NCBI GenBank assembly: GCA_016744775.1
Contig: JADGDS010000001.1
Location: 285,628-349,627, forward strand
DNA length: 64,000 bases
Source: Candidatus Marithrix sp.
Lineage (GTDB): Bacteria; Pseudomonadota; Gammaproteobacteria; Beggiatoales; Beggiatoaceae
Reading direction: 5' to 3'
The notes beneath the pieces are model-generated. The model saw only the letters and a list, made by a program, of their open reading frames with translations. It did no database searches and was not told the origin of the DNA. The position numbers were made by a program, and so were the translations under genes. Numbering within the stretch: position 1 is the stretch's first letter; every line of letters starts with the position of its first letter. This document shows, piece after piece, positions 37,426 to 46,900 of the stretch.

Positions 37426-37788
37426 ATGGAAGTTTTTGTAATTAATCAGCATGGCAAAGCGTTGATGCCGTGTACTCCAAGAAAAGCAAGACTATTGCTT
37501 AAAAGCAGCAAAGCTAAGGTCGTTCGCCGTAATCCATTCACTATCCAGCTTAAGTATGGCTCAACAGGCTATAAGCAGGATTTGACCTTGGGTGTTGATA
37601 CAGGTCATTCGGAAGTAGGGTTATCTGTTGTGTCAGAAACCAAAGAGGTGTTTTCAGCAGTTGCCAAAATGCGTAATGACATCTCTGAAAAAATGGATAC
37701 AAGACGCATGTACAGAAGGCAAAAAAGAAACAGGCTTAGATACCGAAAGCCACGTTTTAATAACCGTTCAGCAAGTACCATAAAATAA
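37426..37788 (+). pseudogene. Truncated iscB copy (N-terminal 120 residues)
   Basis: Matches the first 120 residues of the full IscB with only a few changes (for example Met6 to Ile, Glu11 to Lys, Gly28 to Ser). It stops right after the bridge helix, where DNA identity ends at 37785 and an unrelated AT-rich sequence supplies the stop. It keeps the PLMP region, RuvC-I Asp and bridge helix but lacks RuvC-II, HNH and RuvC-III, so it cannot cleave DNA. It might still bind omega-RNA, which is untested. Confidence 0.88.
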
Positions 37789-37864
37789 ATATATAGTTTT
37801 TCAAACATTTTTTATTAGTATAAAGTATAAAAAATTTTATTAGTATAAAAAAGGATAATGTAGT

Positions 37865-38275
37865 ATGATAAAACTTGCTTGGTTTGAGATTCCAGTCATC
37901 AATCTGGATCGAGCAGTGAAATTCTATAATCATATTTTCAATATTGAGATTCCTATTTTGGATAAACGTGCTAACTATGGTAGCATGGTTGGGTTATTGG
38001 TTAACCAGAATGGCATAATAGGTACCTTGACACAAAATAACCGTAATCCTTATATCCCTAGCCAAAGAGAAGGAAGCATTCTATATCTCAATGTTGGTGA
38101 TGAAGACCTTAATGTTATATTGAGTAGGGTGGAAAAAGCTAACGGTAAAATTCTTTTACCAACCACCCCAATTGAACCATCAGGAAATAAGGGGTATGTA
38201 GCTTGGATTATGGACAGTGAAGGAAATAGAATTGGTTTACATACAAAAAATTCTAAAAGGAAAATACACTTATGA
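37865..38275 (+). CDS. Single-domain VOC family protein
   Basis: A 136-residue glyoxalase/bleomycin-resistance-fold protein. The VOC pattern is seen in WFEIPVINLDRAVKFYNHIF and the end YVAWIMDSEGNRIGLHT. Its stop overlaps the start of the next gene (ATGA), so it is co-expressed with the three NmrA-like reductases. Family members bind metal ions and either act on or bind small molecules; a tailoring or self-protection role for the metabolite is possible. AAAAAGGATAATG upstream provides a ribosome-binding site. Confidence 0.85.
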   Translation: MIKLAWFEIPVINLDRAVKFYNHIFNIEIPILDKRANYGSMVGLLVNQNGIIGTLTQNNRNPYIPSQREGSILYLNVGDEDLNVILSRVEKANGKILLPTTPIEPSGNKGYVAWIMDSEGNRIGLHTKNSKRKIHL

Positions 38276-39129
38276 GTAACAAAATTCTTGTTATTGGTGC
38301 AATGAGTAATGTAGGGCGCCCTTTGATAAAATTTTTAACAAACAAAGGAGAATATATCAAAGCTGCAACTCGTAATCCAAGTCTATATCCAGCTACTCTT
38401 GGGGTAGAAGCTATAACTTTTGACTTTGATAAACCTGAAACCTACATGCCTGCCTTAGAAGGGACTAATCGACTAGTTTTGATGCCTAGAGGCTTGGATA
38501 CAGAGCCTGAAACAACAGCCATTCCATTGATTGATCAAGCCATAAAAATGGGAATACATTATATTGTTCTTATATCAGGCATAGCTATTGAAGAAATGGA
38601 AAAAGAGGGCTATGGCTTATTATCGTTAGAAAAATATTTAATTAGTTCAGGTATAGATTATACTATTTTACGTCCAAGTTGGTTTATGTCACTATTCATC
38701 AGGGGATTTATCAATCCTAAACAAAAGGATCGGATTTGTCTTCCTGTTGAATATGCCAAGATAAGCTTTATTGATCCATATGATGTTGCTGCAGTTACTG
38801 CTTCTACATTAATAGAAACTGGACATCAAGGAAAGACATACACTTTAACAGGTAGCGAAGCTTTAAGTTTACAAGAGTGCGCTGATATTATATCCCAAGG
38901 AGTAGAATACAATATTCCATATATTCCCATAACAGAAGATGAAATGCGTCATGAATACAAAACATGGGGCCAAATGTCTTCAAAACAGATAGAATATATG
39001 ATGTGGTTTTTCAAAGGAGTACGGGAAGGATGGTACACAGATATTTATTCTTCAGTTTCAGAAATTATTAAGCGTGAACCAATCACATTTAAACAATTTG
39101 TTGAAAAAAATGCGGATATTTGGAAATAA
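38272..39129 (+). CDS. NmrA-like NAD(P)-binding protein, paralogue 1
   Basis: A 285-residue atypical short-chain dehydrogenase of the NmrA / NAD(P)H-binding type. The dinucleotide loop is altered (GAMSNVG instead of GATGNVG), while YTILRPSWFM and YTLTGSEALS, typical of the family, are present. It is the most divergent of three tandem paralogues (38272, 39146, 40019). Such proteins are reductases or redox sensors; the substrate is unknown. Start coupled to the VOC gene by ATGA. Confidence 0.85.
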   Translation: MSNKILVIGAMSNVGRPLIKFLTNKGEYIKAATRNPSLYPATLGVEAITFDFDKPETYMPALEGTNRLVLMPRGLDTEPETTAIPLIDQAIKMGIHYIVLISGIAIEEMEKEGYGLLSLEKYLISSGIDYTILRPSWFMSLFIRGFINPKQKDRICLPVEYAKISFIDPYDVAAVTASTLIETGHQGKTYTLTGSEALSLQECADIISQGVEYNIPYIPITEDEMRHEYKTWGQMSSKQIEYMMWFFKGVREGWYTDIYSSVSEIIKREPITFKQFVEKNADIWK

Positions 39130-39145
39130 ATAGGAACAAACAAAA

Positions 39146-40015
39146 ATGAATGATAAAATTCTTGTACTTGGCGCGACAGGTAATGTAGGTACTTCTCTTG
39201 TTCAGTACCTAGTAGAAAAAGGCGAAAGCGTCAAAGCAGCTATCTATCCACCTGAATTGGAAAAATATAATACACCAACTAGAGTAGAAGCAGTTCCTTA
39301 TGACTATTATAAGTCAGAAACACACGCACCAGCCTTACAAGATGTGGATCGTATCTATATCATTAGTAAGGACACAGATATTGAACCAGATAAAGTGCTT
39401 AACCCATTCATAGATAAAGCCAAGGCTGTTGGGGTAAAACAGATCGTTCTCATGACAGGAATGGGGGTTGAACGGGCCAGTGATAAACTTGGCTATCGGC
39501 GGTTGGAAAAATATGTGATAGCTTCTGGAATTGATTATACCATTTTACGGCCCAATTGGTTTATGCAAATTTTTAAGGCACCATTTATTTTGGCCACTAT
39601 CAAGCGTCATGGTAGCATATCTTTACCTGCTGGTCATGGTAAACTCAGTTTTATTGATGCACATGATATTGCGGCTATGGCAGCAGAAGCTCTAACTGAA
39701 GAAAAGCATAGGGGCAAAGAGTACACATTGACTGGTGGAGAAGCCTTAAGCTTTGCCGAAGGGGCAGAAATTATTTCCAAAGTTACCAAACGCACAATTA
39801 ATTATTGTGAATCATCTATTGATGAACTACACAAAGTTATCTCTGAAATGGGTGGATATCCTGGGCCCATTGATCAGATAGAACGAATGTTTTATACTGT
39901 ACGAGAAGGCATGGTTGCATCTATTGATATGAGCGTTCATGAAGTTTTGGCACGGCCTCCGATCAGCTTTGAGCAATTTGTTCAGAATAATGCTCATGTT
40001 TGGCAGGAGCTATAA
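39146..40015 (+). CDS. NmrA-like NAD(P)-binding protein, paralogue 2
   Basis: A 289-residue member of the same family with the intact Rossmann loop LGATGNVG, the YTILRPNWFMQ motif, and YTLTGGEALSFAEGAEII. It is more similar to paralogue 3 than to paralogue 1, sharing the GVERASDKLGYRR / GVEQAGDELGYRR block and the GGYPGPI/L motif. The spacing to neighbours is 16 and 3 nt, so the three genes form one transcript. Confidence 0.87.
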   Translation: MNDKILVLGATGNVGTSLVQYLVEKGESVKAAIYPPELEKYNTPTRVEAVPYDYYKSETHAPALQDVDRIYIISKDTDIEPDKVLNPFIDKAKAVGVKQIVLMTGMGVERASDKLGYRRLEKYVIASGIDYTILRPNWFMQIFKAPFILATIKRHGSISLPAGHGKLSFIDAHDIAAMAAEALTEEKHRGKEYTLTGGEALSFAEGAEIISKVTKRTINYCESSIDELHKVISEMGGYPGPIDQIERMFYTVREGMVASIDMSVHEVLARPPISFEQFVQNNAHVWQEL

Positions 40016-40018
40016 TGT

Positions 40019-40876
40019 ATGGATAATAAATGTTTGGTGATTGGTGCAACTGGCAGTATTGGTTCACCTTTAGTGCAATCTCTAGTTGAAAAAGGCGAAA
40101 GCATCAAGGCTGCTACACGCAATCCTGATAACTATATAGCCCAAACTAATGTTGAGCCTGTGTACTTTGATTATGATAAGCCAGAAACATTGACATCAGC
40201 TTTAGAAAAGGTAAATAGGGTATTCATGATAACTAAACCGAACGATCATGAACCTGATAGAACGCTTAATCCATTTATAGAAAAAGCACAGTTAGCTGGC
40301 GTTAGGCATATTGTTTTGGTTACAGCCTTGGGTGTTGAACAGGCAGGAGATGAACTTGGCTACCGTAGAGTTGAAAAACATTTAATGGCTTCAGGAATAG
40401 ATTATACTATTTTACGTCCCGGTTGGTTTATGCAGTCCTTCATATCAGGTTTGATTTTATCAACAATAAAACAACACCATAGGATCTATTTGCCTGTCGC
40501 TGATGCTAAAATAAGTTTGATTGATAGTCGCGATATTGCTGCAGTAGGGGCAGTTGCCTTGACTGAAGCTGGGCATAAAGGAAAAGAATACACCTTAACT
40601 GGTGGCACAGCATTAAATTTTGTTGAAATTGCTGAAATTTTATCCCAAGTTACTCAGAGTACCATTGAATATGTTAATGTATCCACGAAAGAATTAAGCA
40701 AAATTATTTCTGAAGTAGGCGGATATCCGGGTCCACTTGAACTGATGGAACGTTTTTTTCAGTCAGTACAAAAAGGTAACTTTGCCTTGATTTCCCCAGC
40801 TGTTTCCGAAGTGTTAGGGCGTGATCCTATAAGTTTTAAACAGTTTGCCAGAGAAAACACAACTTTTTGGAAATAA
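40019..40876 (+). CDS. NmrA-like NAD(P)-binding protein, paralogue 3
   Basis: A 285-residue third copy with the loop IGATGSIG, YTILRPGWFMQ, and YTLTGGTALNFVEIAEIL. It starts 3 nt after paralogue 2. It is the last gene before a 369-nt gap that precedes the NRPS gene. A role in tailoring the polyketide or in detoxifying intermediates is inferred only from location. Confidence 0.87.
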   Translation: MDNKCLVIGATGSIGSPLVQSLVEKGESIKAATRNPDNYIAQTNVEPVYFDYDKPETLTSALEKVNRVFMITKPNDHEPDRTLNPFIEKAQLAGVRHIVLVTALGVEQAGDELGYRRVEKHLMASGIDYTILRPGWFMQSFISGLILSTIKQHHRIYLPVADAKISLIDSRDIAAVGAVALTEAGHKGKEYTLTGGTALNFVEIAEILSQVTQSTIEYVNVSTKELSKIISEVGGYPGPLELMERFFQSVQKGNFALISPAVSEVLGRDPISFKQFARENTTFWK

Positions 40877-41245
40877 AATCAATTAATAGTTTTTAAAGAA
40901 ATTATTTTTTGATAAGGTATTATCCAACTAAGACTCATATAAATAGAATAGTTAAAATACCTGATTCACTTAGTAGCTATTTATTATAGAGTTCATTTAG
41001 ATATATAAATGATCTAAACCTATGCTCAGTCTAGCTAAAGCTACATTTATCTTTAGATAAACAATTCACTTCATTTAGCAGTATTACTGCGTATAAGTAT
41101 TACTTTTTCAATAAGTATATCACAAGATTATATCTTTATATATCTATCTAAAAGATATAATATAAATTATAAAAAAATAAATGCGGGAAGGGGAGTACAA
41201 GCACAATGTCCTCCTCAAGCAATTATACTGGAGAAATTTAATATT
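40877..41245. other. Intergenic region before the NRPS-PKS genes
   Basis: AT-rich; a TATAAT at 41156-41161 could be a -10 box but no good -35 box precedes it. The frame of the NRPS gene is open upstream of its TTG start to at least 41180 without an ATG, and LEKFNI just before the start still resembles condensation-domain text (LERQLAYW type). So translation may begin further upstream, or the gene may have lost its original 5' part. A 12-codon ATG frame at 41206 (MSSSSNYTGEI) ends at 41241, close to the TTG, and may allow translational coupling. Confidence 0.5.
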
Positions 41246-43900
41246 TTGGCACATTGGCAAAAACACATCAACAATGAATATCAGTTGCTAAATCTACCAA
41301 CAGATTACCCAAGATCGGGGGAACTTTCACCAGATTTAAGTTCCTATAGTTTTACATTAAGTGATCACACAGCATTACAACTAGAAAAATTAGCACATTC
41401 AGAGGGAACAACACTTTATACAATCCTCTTGGCGGCTTTTCAGGTATTACTTTATCGCTACAGTAGTCAGGAACAATTTTTTGTAGGTTCTCCATCACAG
41501 GGACAGTGTATTTCCAATACCACGCTGGATCGCAGTTGGATTATTTTATTAGCAGAACTTTCTAAGCCACAAACTTTTCGGTCATTTTTGACCCAAATGC
41601 AACAACAGGTTGATACTGCCTTTGAATATAAAATAGATTCATTCGGAAAATTAATCGCAAATTCTCCAGAGGAAGCAAATGCTAGCAATACACAGTTCTT
41701 TCAGTCTGTGTTTGCTCTACACAGTTCTAATATTTTGCCTAAAGATGCTTCTAGCATATGGGAAAAAATAAACTATGACTTAAAGGCAAGATTTGATCTG
41801 ATCTTGATAGTTACTAAGGCCAACGGGGAACTACATGTTTCATTGATATACAGTTCAGAGTTATTTGAAGTGGCAACTATTGTCCGTATGGCAGGTCATT
41901 ATCAGACCCTGTTACAAGGAATAGGGGCTAATCCAGAACTGAGCATTTCACAGTTACCATTGCTCACTGAAGCTGAACAACATAAGATGTTAGTGATTTG
42001 GAACAATACCCAAGTTACATACCCTCAAGATAAATGCGTTCATCAGTTATTTGAAGAACAGGTAAACAAAAACCCTGATGCAGTGGCACTGGTTTTTGAT
42101 GAGCAACAAATAAGCTATCGGGAACTCAATGCCCGTGCTAATAAACTAGCACATTATTTGCTAAAATTAGGTCTTGGAACAGAAGAATTGGTTGGGCTAT
42201 GTGTTGAGCGCTCGTTTGAGATGATAATTGGTCTGTTAGGGATTCTAAAAGCTGGTGGAGCCTATGTCCCGATTGATCCTACTTATCCGAAAGAGCGTTT
42301 GACTTTTATCTTACAAGACAGCCATGTTTCGGTTTTGCTGACTCAAGATAAATTTGCTAGCAAATGGAACCAAGGAATCATACCTGATATTTATAACATT
42401 ATAAATAATGTTGTTTGCTTGGACAGCGACTGGGCTACCATATTCCAAGAAAGTGAACAAAATATCGGCTGCCTGACCAAAATTGATCATTTGGCATATG
42501 TAATTTACACATCAGGAACAACAGGTAAACCTAAGGGTGTTTTAATACCTCACAAAGGATTGCTAAATTTAGTTTTCTGGCATCAAAACACCTTTAAAGT
42601 CACCTCAAGTGATCGTGCAACCCAATTGGCAAATATTGCCTTTGATGCCTCAGCTTGGGAAATATGGCCCTATTTAACTGCTGGTGCTAGCCTTTATCTT
42701 GTTAGGCAGGAAATTATGATTTCACCAACATATTTGCGGGACAGCTTGGTTTCAAATGGCATTACAATTAGTTTTTTGCCCACACCACTGGCTGAAACAA
42801 TTTTATCTTTGGAATGGCCCAAAGAATTAGCTTTGCGATATATGTTGACAGGTGGTGATCGACTGCGCGAATTTTTGCCATCATCGCTTCCCTTTCAATT
42901 GGTCAATAACTATGGACCTACTGAGAATAGTGTTGTTACCACTTTTGGATTTATGGGTAGTGATAAATTTAAGCGGCCATCAATTGGTCGTCCAATTGAT
43001 AATAACCTAGTATATATTTTAGATGATCATTTACAACCAGTACCCATTGGGGTTCCGGGTGAGTTATATGTTGGTGGTGCTGGTCTTGCTCGGGAATATT
43101 TAAATAGACCTGATTTAACTAAAGAGAAATTCCTTCCAAATCCATTTGATAAGGGGCTAATTTATCGAACTGGCGATTTGGTTAGCTACAGACCTGACGG
43201 CAACATAGAATTTCTAGGACGTATTGACCATCAGGTAAAAATTCGTGGTTACCGCATTGAATTGGCAGAAATAGAATCATTGCTCTGTCAACATGCCCTT
43301 GTACAGGATGCTGTTGTTTTGGCAAGGGAGGATATCCTGGGTGATAAATATTTAGCAGCTTACGTTGTGCCTGTCAACTTAAGCGTTTTTCAGGAACGTG
43401 ATTTACATAATTATCTATCTAGCCAATTGCCCAATTATATGGTGCCTACAGCATGGGTTATTATGCCTGAATTGCCATTAAATTCTAACGGTAAACTAGA
43501 TCGTCATGCACTTCCAGTGCCCCAAAAAAACCGCTCTACATTGGAAGAAAACTTTATTATGCCTCAAACTGAAGCTGAACAACATATTGCCACAATTTTA
43601 CAGAATGTGCTTCAGTTAAACCAAGTCGGAATTAATGATAATTTTATGGATTTGGGGGCCAATTCTATTATATTAGGCAAAGTACACAGCCAACTGGTCA
43701 AGTACTTTGGGGACAAATTATTATTGATTGATTTGTTTAAGTATCCAACAACCTATCTTTTAGCCCAATATTTAAGCAAGTTTCAGCAAGTAAGCAAACA
43801 GCCTCAAACCAAAATTAGAAAACGCAGCAATCGAACTGCATTAAAACAACAAAAACACCTGCGACGCCAAGCTCGTACATCCAAAAAAACCTTAACATAA
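41246..43900 (+). CDS. NRPS loading/starter protein: partial C - A (Leu) - PCP
   Basis: An 884-residue synthetase. The first about 240 residues are only the second half of a condensation domain (HWQKHINNEYQLLNLPTDYPR, LYTILLAAFQVLLYRYS); the catalytic HHxxxDG part is absent, so this is likely a starter module. The adenylation domain (about 265-765) has YTSGTTGKPKG, FDASAWEIW (about 465), NNYGPTEN (about 553), YRTGDLVSYRPDG and NGKLDRHALP. Reading the specificity positions by eye gives DAWFLGNVVK, the known leucine code. The PCP carries its Ser in DLGANSIILG (about 805). The C-terminal tail is strongly basic. The start is TTG with GGAG 12 nt before it. PKS1 begins 5 nt downstream. Confidence 0.9.
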   Translation: MAHWQKHINNEYQLLNLPTDYPRSGELSPDLSSYSFTLSDHTALQLEKLAHSEGTTLYTILLAAFQVLLYRYSSQEQFFVGSPSQGQCISNTTLDRSWIILLAELSKPQTFRSFLTQMQQQVDTAFEYKIDSFGKLIANSPEEANASNTQFFQSVFALHSSNILPKDASSIWEKINYDLKARFDLILIVTKANGELHVSLIYSSELFEVATIVRMAGHYQTLLQGIGANPELSISQLPLLTEAEQHKMLVIWNNTQVTYPQDKCVHQLFEEQVNKNPDAVALVFDEQQISYRELNARANKLAHYLLKLGLGTEELVGLCVERSFEMIIGLLGILKAGGAYVPIDPTYPKERLTFILQDSHVSVLLTQDKFASKWNQGIIPDIYNIINNVVCLDSDWATIFQESEQNIGCLTKIDHLAYVIYTSGTTGKPKGVLIPHKGLLNLVFWHQNTFKVTSSDRATQLANIAFDASAWEIWPYLTAGASLYLVRQEIMISPTYLRDSLVSNGITISFLPTPLAETILSLEWPKELALRYMLTGGDRLREFLPSSLPFQLVNNYGPTENSVVTTFGFMGSDKFKRPSIGRPIDNNLVYILDDHLQPVPIGVPGELYVGGAGLAREYLNRPDLTKEKFLPNPFDKGLIYRTGDLVSYRPDGNIEFLGRIDHQVKIRGYRIELAEIESLLCQHALVQDAVVLAREDILGDKYLAAYVVPVNLSVFQERDLHNYLSSQLPNYMVPTAWVIMPELPLNSNGKLDRHALPVPQKNRSTLEENFIMPQTEAEQHIATILQNVLQLNQVGINDNFMDLGANSIILGKVHSQLVKYFGDKLLLIDLFKYPTTYLLAQYLSKFQQVSKQPQTKIRKRSNRTALKQQKHLRRQARTSKKTLT

Positions 43901-43905
43901 AGTGT

Positions 43906-46900
43906 ATGAACAAAATGTTAGCTTTAGAAGAAATTCAAGATTCAGATATTGCCATTATTGGAATGGCGTGCAGTTTTCCGGGTGCTAGAGATATAGATAC
44001 ATTTTGGCAAAATATGTGCCAAGGTGTGGAAACGATAAATGTCTTTGCAGATAATGAAATTGCTAAAAGTGACCGTGCTTTTTTGAACCAAACCAATTAT
44101 GTGAAAGCTGGCTCTATTTTGTCTGGTATAGAAAATTTTGATGCTGCTTTTTTTGGTTATAGCCCTAAAGAAGCAGAAACTATGGATCCCCAACACCGCG
44201 TTTTTCTCGAATGTGCATGGGAAGCTTTGGAAAGTGCTGGGTACAATTCAGATAGCTACCAAGGGGCAGTGGGCATTTATGCGGGTTCAGGACCTAATAC
44301 TTACTTTCTTAATAATGTTTTTCCGGGTCGTGAGTTCGCAAACTGTCGTTCATTTTTTGAACCAATGAATGATCTTCATCTGACACTGGGCAATGAAAAG
44401 GATTTTTTGACCACTCGCGTCTCTTACAAACTTAATTTAAAGGGACCAAGTTTCAATGTGCAAACAGCCTGTTCAACATCACTTGTGGCAGTTCATCTCG
44501 CTTGTCAAGCTTTGATGAGTGGTGAATGTGACATTGCTTTGGCTGGTGGTGTTTCAATCCGTGTTCCTCAGCAAGTAGGCTACTTGTATCAAGAAGGCAT
44601 GATTTTCTCACCTGATGGTCACAACCGGACATTTGATGCCAAAGCTCAAGGAACAGTCTTTGGCAATGGAGCTGGTGTTGTGGTGTTGAAATCATTAAAT
44701 GAGGCAATTGCTGATGGTGACAATATCTACGCTGTTATCAAAGGTTCTGCTATAAACAATGATGGTGCTGATAAAATTGGTTATACAGCTCCAAGTGTAG
44801 ATGGGCAAAAAGATGTTATATCAGAAGCATTAGCAGCTGCTGATATTGATGCAGAAACAATTAGTTATATAGAAGCACATGGAACTGGAACTTCTATAGG
44901 AGATCCTATAGAGATTGATGCCTTGACTCAAGTTTTTCGCGAATATACTAGCAAAAAAGGATTCTGTGCTGTAGGAACAGTAAAAACAAATGTTGGACAT
45001 CTAATGATGGCAGCTGGGATATCTGGCTTGATTAAGACTATTTTATCACTTAAGTATAAGCAAATTCCACCTAGTCTGCATTTTAATGAACCCAATCCGC
45101 AGATTGATTTTGCCAACAGTCCATTCTATGTTAATACTCAGTTATCTGAATGGGAAACCAATGGTATTCCACGCAGGGCTGGTGTGAGTTCTTTTGGTAT
45201 GGGAGGTACTAATGCCCATATTGTTTTAGAAGAAGCACCAAAAATACCAGAAGTTGTAAATGATCTAGATCGCGACTTTCATCTACTAACATTATCTGCT
45301 AAAAGTCAGCTTGCTTTACACGCGCTTGCTCAGCGTTATGATGATTACTTGAACGATCATCCAGAGCTATCTTTGGCGAACATATGTTTTACTGCCAATG
45401 TTGGACGCAAGCATTTTAATCATCGTCTCGCTTTGGTTGGGCAATCAGTTCAGCAAATTCGTGAGCAGTTGAATAATGTTGTCAAACAAGATGCCACATT
45501 GGAAAATAATTATCAAAAAACTGGCACCAAACAAATTGCTTTTTTATTTACAGGGCAAGGTTCTCAGTATGAGGATATGGGACTCAGACTTTACGAAACC
45601 CAACCCACTTTCCGCAAAGTTATTGACCAATGTGATGAGATTCTACGCTCTTATTTGGATATACCACTACTTGAAGTTTTATATGTAGGTGATAAATCAT
45701 CTACTGCTAGTGACAATGTGCGATTAAATCAGACTGCCTACACCCAACCTGCGCTTTTCGCACTAGAATATGCGCTGGCTGAGTTGTGGAAATCGTGGGG
45801 GATTGAACCTGATATTGTTATGGGTCATAGCGTAGGGGAATATGTTGCTGCCTGTGTGGCTGGTGTCTTCAATTTGGAAGATGGTTTAAAGTTGATTGCC
45901 GAGCGTGCTCGCCTAATGCAAAGTCTCCCTCAAAATGGTGAAATGGTTGTGGTTATGGCAAACTATGAATTAGTAAAAGATGCCATAGAACCTTATAAAC
46001 AACAAGTTTCAATTGCTGCAATCAATGGCCCAGATAATATTGTTATTTCTGGTGAGCAACAGTGCATTCAGTCTATACTGGCAAATCTTAGAGGATTTAA
46101 AACCAAAAAGTTACCTGTTTCTCACGCCTTCCATTCACCATTGATGGCCACAATGTTGGCAGATTTTGAGCTTCAAGCACAAACAGTTGCTTTTTCGCCA
46201 CCACAAATTAAACTCATTTCAAACGTGACTGGAAAATTGATTGGTGATGAAGTAGCAACATCAACTTACTGGTGTCAGCATGTTTGCAGCTCCGTTAAAT
46301 TTGCAAATAGCATGGTAAGCTTAAACCAGCTAAATATTGATGTGTTGATTGAAATTGGTCCTAATCCAATCTTATTGGGTATGGGCAGACAATGTTTACC
46401 TGAACATGATGGACTATGGTTACCAAGTTTACGTTCAGGGCAAGCCGATTGGCAACAACTTTTAAGTAGTCTTGGCCAACTATACACTGCTGGTGTCAGG
46501 GTTGATTGGGAAGGTTTTAATCAAGATTATACACACCAGCGTGTAGAACTACCAACCTATCCATTTCAAAGACAACGTCACTGGCTTGATGATATCAGTG
46601 AGATTCCATCTCAATACTCTTTAAATAAACAAAATGATAGCAAAAATCATCCCTTACTTGGTCAACAATTATATTTAGCTGGCAGTGATGATTTATACTT
46701 TGAGTCTCGCATCAACCCAAATTGGAAGCATTTAACTTATCTGGCAGATCATAAAGTTGCTGATATAGTGCTAATGCCCTTAACTGCATACTTAGAAATG
46801 GCTTGGGCGGCTGGTATAGCAGTTTTCAATTATGATAATTTTGCAGTGGAAAATGTTTTTGTCCATCAAGCTTTAATTTTACCAGAAGATGAACTCAAAT

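Noticed and set aside
35500-37900. Search for a TnpA transposase beside the IscB copies
   Set aside because: No Y1 transposase motif or suitable frame is present, so the element is not called a complete IS.
41181-41290. ATG-initiated frame just upstream of the NRPS start
   Set aside because: It is in another frame, ends after about 37 codons inside the NRPS gene, and lacks recognisable domains.
44453-44707. Minus-strand and off-frame open frames within the PKS genes
   Set aside because: They are shadows of long coding regions with clear domain content on the plus strand.
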